A stretch of 20,166 bases of DNA. Source: Haliscomenobacter sp. (GTDB taxonomy: Bacteria; Bacteroidota; Bacteroidia; Chitinophagales; Saprospiraceae). The stretch covers positions 1 to 20,166 of the forward strand of contig NZ_JADKCX010000094.1 in assembly GCF_016718685.1 (NCBI RefSeq), given 5' to 3'. The position numbers and the translations under genes are program-made. The notes under the pieces are model-generated. The model saw only the letters and a list, made by a program, of their open reading frames with translations, was not told where the DNA came from and ran no database searches. Shown here piece after piece: positions 17,219-20,166 of this stretch; position 1 is the stretch's first letter, and each line of letters opens with the position of its first letter.

Positions 17219-18619
17219 TTATTGTAATTTCTCCAGCAATGCCTTCCAACGTGCATCTGTCTTTAGCGATTCCAAATCTTATCATTTTTCAAATTGTTGT
17301 TTGTTGGCAAATCCAATTTCAATCGCTTTTTGCAGGTATTCAAAAGCCTTGTCTCGTTGGTCAATGAGGGCATAAGCACAAGCAGCATTGTAAAACTCCG
17401 TACCTCGGGGTTCCATAGCCAATGCTTTATCGTAATACCGAATAGCATCGCTGTATTTTTTTAAGCGATGGAGGTTGAATGCCAATCCAGTGTAATTGTT
17501 GCGCTGCAAGGGGGTGGTTTTAGTGTATTGCGCAAGGTAATTTTCGGCTTGATCGTGTTTGCCCAAAGCATGGGAAACAATCACCAGGTCAAATAAAATG
17601 AAGACGTTGGTAGGGTCGATTTGCTCCAGGCGTTTTTTGTGAATGGCTTCCCCTTCTGCAAAATTGCTAACATTTACCAATGAACGGGCGTATAATTCAT
17701 AAGCAGCCTTGTCTTTGCTGTCAGGGTTTTTCAAAAACCAGTCCTTGAGCAGACGTACAGTTTTGTCATCTGTTCTCCAATATTGGGATTCGACAATTTC
17801 CCTTTCAGGAGCTTTTTGCCAACTGGGTTGAAGCACTGGTTCCAAATGATTTTTCCAGAATGAAATGGTTTCTTTGACTACAATACGGGCTTCATCACTA
17901 TCCGTAAAGGCATCAAAAGCATGAGGCAGATTGGAGGCCATTTTTATGGTCCAAGGGGCTTTGTTTTTTAAAATATCATTCCAAATACTTTGATAAGCAT
18001 TGCCCCTTACATCTCCTTCAGATACGACAAACCATACTGGCAGATCCTTGCGGAGTGGTACAGTAGGCATATTGCCATAATACAAAACGGCAGCCTTGAT
18101 GCCTTTGTGGATGTGCTCTTTCATCAGGTAGTTTCCTGATTGGGTCGTGTTTGCTGAAGCTGCATATACACCCAATCGATCTGCATCAATATGGTACTTG
18201 TTGCCCTGTGAGGATAAAAAATTAAACAATGCATCAAAACTGCCGTGAACATTGGTACCATCGGTTTCCATGGAGATGCCAACAAATCCCTGGGTGGCCA
18301 TCAAGCGTGGCCAGGAGCTGTATATTTTCCAGGACTTTACTTTGGGCTGATTGGGGGCATCGCCAATCCCGTTTAGAAAAATTACGGCGGGTAATTTGTC
18401 TTCTGGTTTAAGATTGGGTGGTGTATAAACATCAACGTGCAAACTATTATTCCCGTCTTCCAGGTAGGTGATGTCTTTTTGCAACACTACATCCTTCATC
18501 TCAGGATACTCCAATACCACATTCCAATGTCTGGCTCCAAAAGGAGAAAAGGGATTGGTTTCCTGAGCATTGGCATAAATACTCGTTAGAACAACGATGA
18601 TGGTCAAAAAATTTTTCAT
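17219..18619 (-). CDS. secreted alpha/beta hydrolase fused to C-terminal TPR module (one frameshift)
   Basis: Probable exported esterase. ATG 18619 gives signal peptide MKNFLTIIVVLTSIYANAQ. The hydrolase domain has LHVDVYTPPNLK, AVIFLNGIGDAP (oxyanion region), a nucleophile region DRLGVYAASANTTQSGN whose likely Ser lacks a textbook GxSxG, WFVVSEGDVRGN and a likely catalytic His in NLPHAFDAF. TPR helices start at about YWRTDDKTVRLLKDWFLKNP and run through ILFDLVIVSHALGKHDQAEN and EFYNAACAYALIDQRDKAFE. The ORF stops at 17282 after NKQQFEK. Adding one base gives DKDLESLKTDARWKALLEKL and a stop at 17219-17221, matching the upstream Kelch gene. The restored length is about 466 residues. It lies 57 bases after the Kelch gene and 43 before the PD40 gene. 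Substrate unknown. Confidence 0.83.
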
Positions 18620-18676
18620 TTTTTGTCGGGTTGATGGTGAAGAAATGTTTGTGTTTAGCGGATGAGTGCAGCTGTT

Positions 18677-20166
18677 TTATTGCAATCTGTTCAGCAGTGC
18701 CTGCCAGCGGGCATCGCCCTTGAGCGATTCCAAATCGCTATCCTTTTCAAATTGCCCCTTCTCCTTAAAACCGTTTTCTGCAGCTTTATTCAGCGCTTCG
18801 AAAGCCTGGTCAGGTTGGTTCGAAAGGGAATAGGTGCGGGCGAGGTTGAAAATCAACTCCCGCCAGCCCCATACTGAGCGCGATTTCCTGGCATTTGATG
18901 GAGGGCAGGTATTTTTTCTCCATCCGCAGTAGGCCTGCCAATCGAAGATATGCAGGCCTATTCATCAGGCCAGCCTCGCTCAGTTTAGCGATGTATTCAT
19001 CCGCCTCGCTTACCTTATCCTGCATGGCCAATACAATGGCAAGATCCAGGAGGATACTGGTTTTTTCAGGGTATATTTTGGTCAGTTTTTTATATGCCAG
19101 CTCGGCTTCAAGGAACTGCTTGGTTTGCCATTGCATGATATCCGCATACTTGAGCAGCGCCTGTGCATCATCAGGATGTTGTTGTACCCATTGCACGACG
19201 TACTCAACCGTGTTCCATTTTCCATATGCGGCAATTTTCATCCATTTGTTCTGTTTCAACTCCCATAGTCCCATTTCTGAATCACTGGAAAGTTCGGTGC
19301 GCCCAAAGGCAACCACTACTTTCCTATGCTGGTCATAGCCCATTGCGATAGGGAAAATTCTTTCTTCGGCAATTTTTTTCCAGGTATGCCCATCCCAGGC
19401 CCAGGTAGTCGGCGTCTGACTATTGATGGGATCGCGGGGGTTTTGGTTGACCCACCCGCCATGAAGGATGACCACTTTTGTATCCTCATGGTAGACCATG
19501 CTGTGGTAAAATCTTCTTCCAGGGCTTTCTGAAAGCATTACTCTCGTCCACTTTTTTCCATCGAATTCCCAATGCTGGTCTGGTTTTTCGCCACCGCCAT
19601 AAAGCAGTACTTTTTTTCGATGCTTGTCGTACACCAAGCCATAATGGTAACGAACTCCTGGGCCAGGTATCTGCAAGGGAGAGAATTTTCCATTTTTCAA
19701 CAACCAGGTAGTGCTGTCCATATTGGGATAGCCATTGTTGTTTCCCCCCATAAACCAGAAATGTGTCAGAGGGGATCCATATAGACCATGTTGTGATGGT
19801 CTCTGGTTCCGATGTCATTGCTGGGCTCCTTCGACCATTTTTTCCATCAAAGGACCAGAGGTCTTTTGTGGTTTTTGGAAAGGCATTCATTCCTCCAAAA
19901 ATTGAGCTGGCCAGTTTTGGTATTGAGCCCACCCTTGAAAATCCCTTGATCCTGGTCCAGAGGCGTCTATTTCAGTCCAATTTTTCCATCCCATTTCCAT
20001 ACGTTGCTTTTGCTGAATCGGGTATGATTGCTGAACCACCGATCACACAAGGCTTTGCTGGGTGGGTGATACAGCAGTGACGCGCCCTGGGGTGGAGCTG
20101 GAAAAGAAGGAGCTGGTGTTTGTTGGCTGTGGGCAGCCGCCACGGCAAGCGGATCTGGCTGGATTT
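18677..20166 (-). CDS. Kelch-like beta-propeller protein with C-terminal TPR module (5' partial, multiply frameshifted)
   Basis: Runs off the right edge, so its start is not seen; the first visible residues (LAVAAAHSQQTPAPS) may belong to a signal peptide. Kelch-type propeller blades: NVWKWDGK, LWSFDGKN, FLVYGG, YDKHRKKVLLYGG with HWEFDGKKW, FYHSMVYHEDTKVVILHGGW, TWAWDGHTWKKI and GYDQHRKVVVAFGR. A TPR tail follows (VEYVVQWVQQHPDDAQALLK, ILLDLAIVLAMQDKVSEADE) ending DSDLESLKGDARWQALLNRL. The best open piece is 18810-19751. Breaks lie near 18860, 19740-19790, 19840, 19915 and 19980, most in homopolymers; for example adding one A restores WDGKNWTEI. It appears to be the first visible gene of the operon. 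The propeller plus TPR architecture is clear; the function is unknown. Confidence 0.8.

Noticed and set aside
1..20166. tRNA, rRNA, riboswitch or transposase genes
   Set aside because: No cloverleaf, ribosomal core, known riboswitch motif or transposase motif was recognised on either strand by eye; a covariance-model search would be the decisive test.

Overview
The window looks like chromosomal DNA of a Bacteroidota bacterium, most likely a Saprospiraceae-type organism. This is inferred from gene content, not from a marker gene: an FtsX-type permease ending LANPVKSLRSE, a TPR hybrid histidine kinase, a DUF5009-type acyltransferase, a membrane-anchored AraC regulator, secreted PD40 and Kelch proteins with TPR tails, almost no Shine-Dalgarno sequences, and TAnnTTTR-like -7 boxes. 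No RNA gene, CRISPR array, phage gene or transposase was seen.

Layout. 1-75 is the tail of an unidentified + strand gene. 76-251 is a repeat-armed junction between convergent genes. 251-2529 (-) encodes a two-subunit molybdenum hydroxylase of the isoquinoline 1-oxidoreductase type: a small [2Fe-2S] subunit, then a large Tat-exported molybdopterin subunit. 2731-3766 (+) is a membrane-bound AraC-family regulator. 3861-5237 (+) is a secreted SxxK serine hydrolase with a C-terminal beta domain. 5299-5483 is a cluster of four palindromes. 5551-6714 (+) is an intact DUF5009/HGSNAT-like membrane acyltransferase, whose tail overlaps a convergent flavin-dependent oxidoreductase (6693-7707, -). 8021-9324 (+) is a secreted alpha/beta hydrolase. 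9326-12634 (-) is an intact 1102-residue hybrid histidine kinase, divergent from a MacB/FtsX-type permease (12865-15271, +). 15317-15568 is a nested inverted-repeat element. From 15630 to the right edge (-) three secreted proteins form a likely operon: PD40 propeller, alpha/beta hydrolase and Kelch propeller, each fused to the same roughly 200-residue TPR tail.

The most striking technical feature is that nearly every gene is broken by single-base indels, many in homopolymers, and reads through cleanly when one base is added or removed. Only the histidine kinase and the DUF5009 gene are intact. This looks more like sequencing or assembly error than gene decay, so I report whole loci and note where the frame breaks. 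An internal deletion of about 130 codons in the molybdopterin subunit is a separate anomaly.

The most interesting biology is the three-gene set sharing one C-terminal module behind three unrelated N-terminal domains, and the three intergenic repeat structures: inverted arms of 7-mer tandem repeats, palindromes with a shared core but different self-complementary outer stems, and a MITE-like element with an internal terminator.
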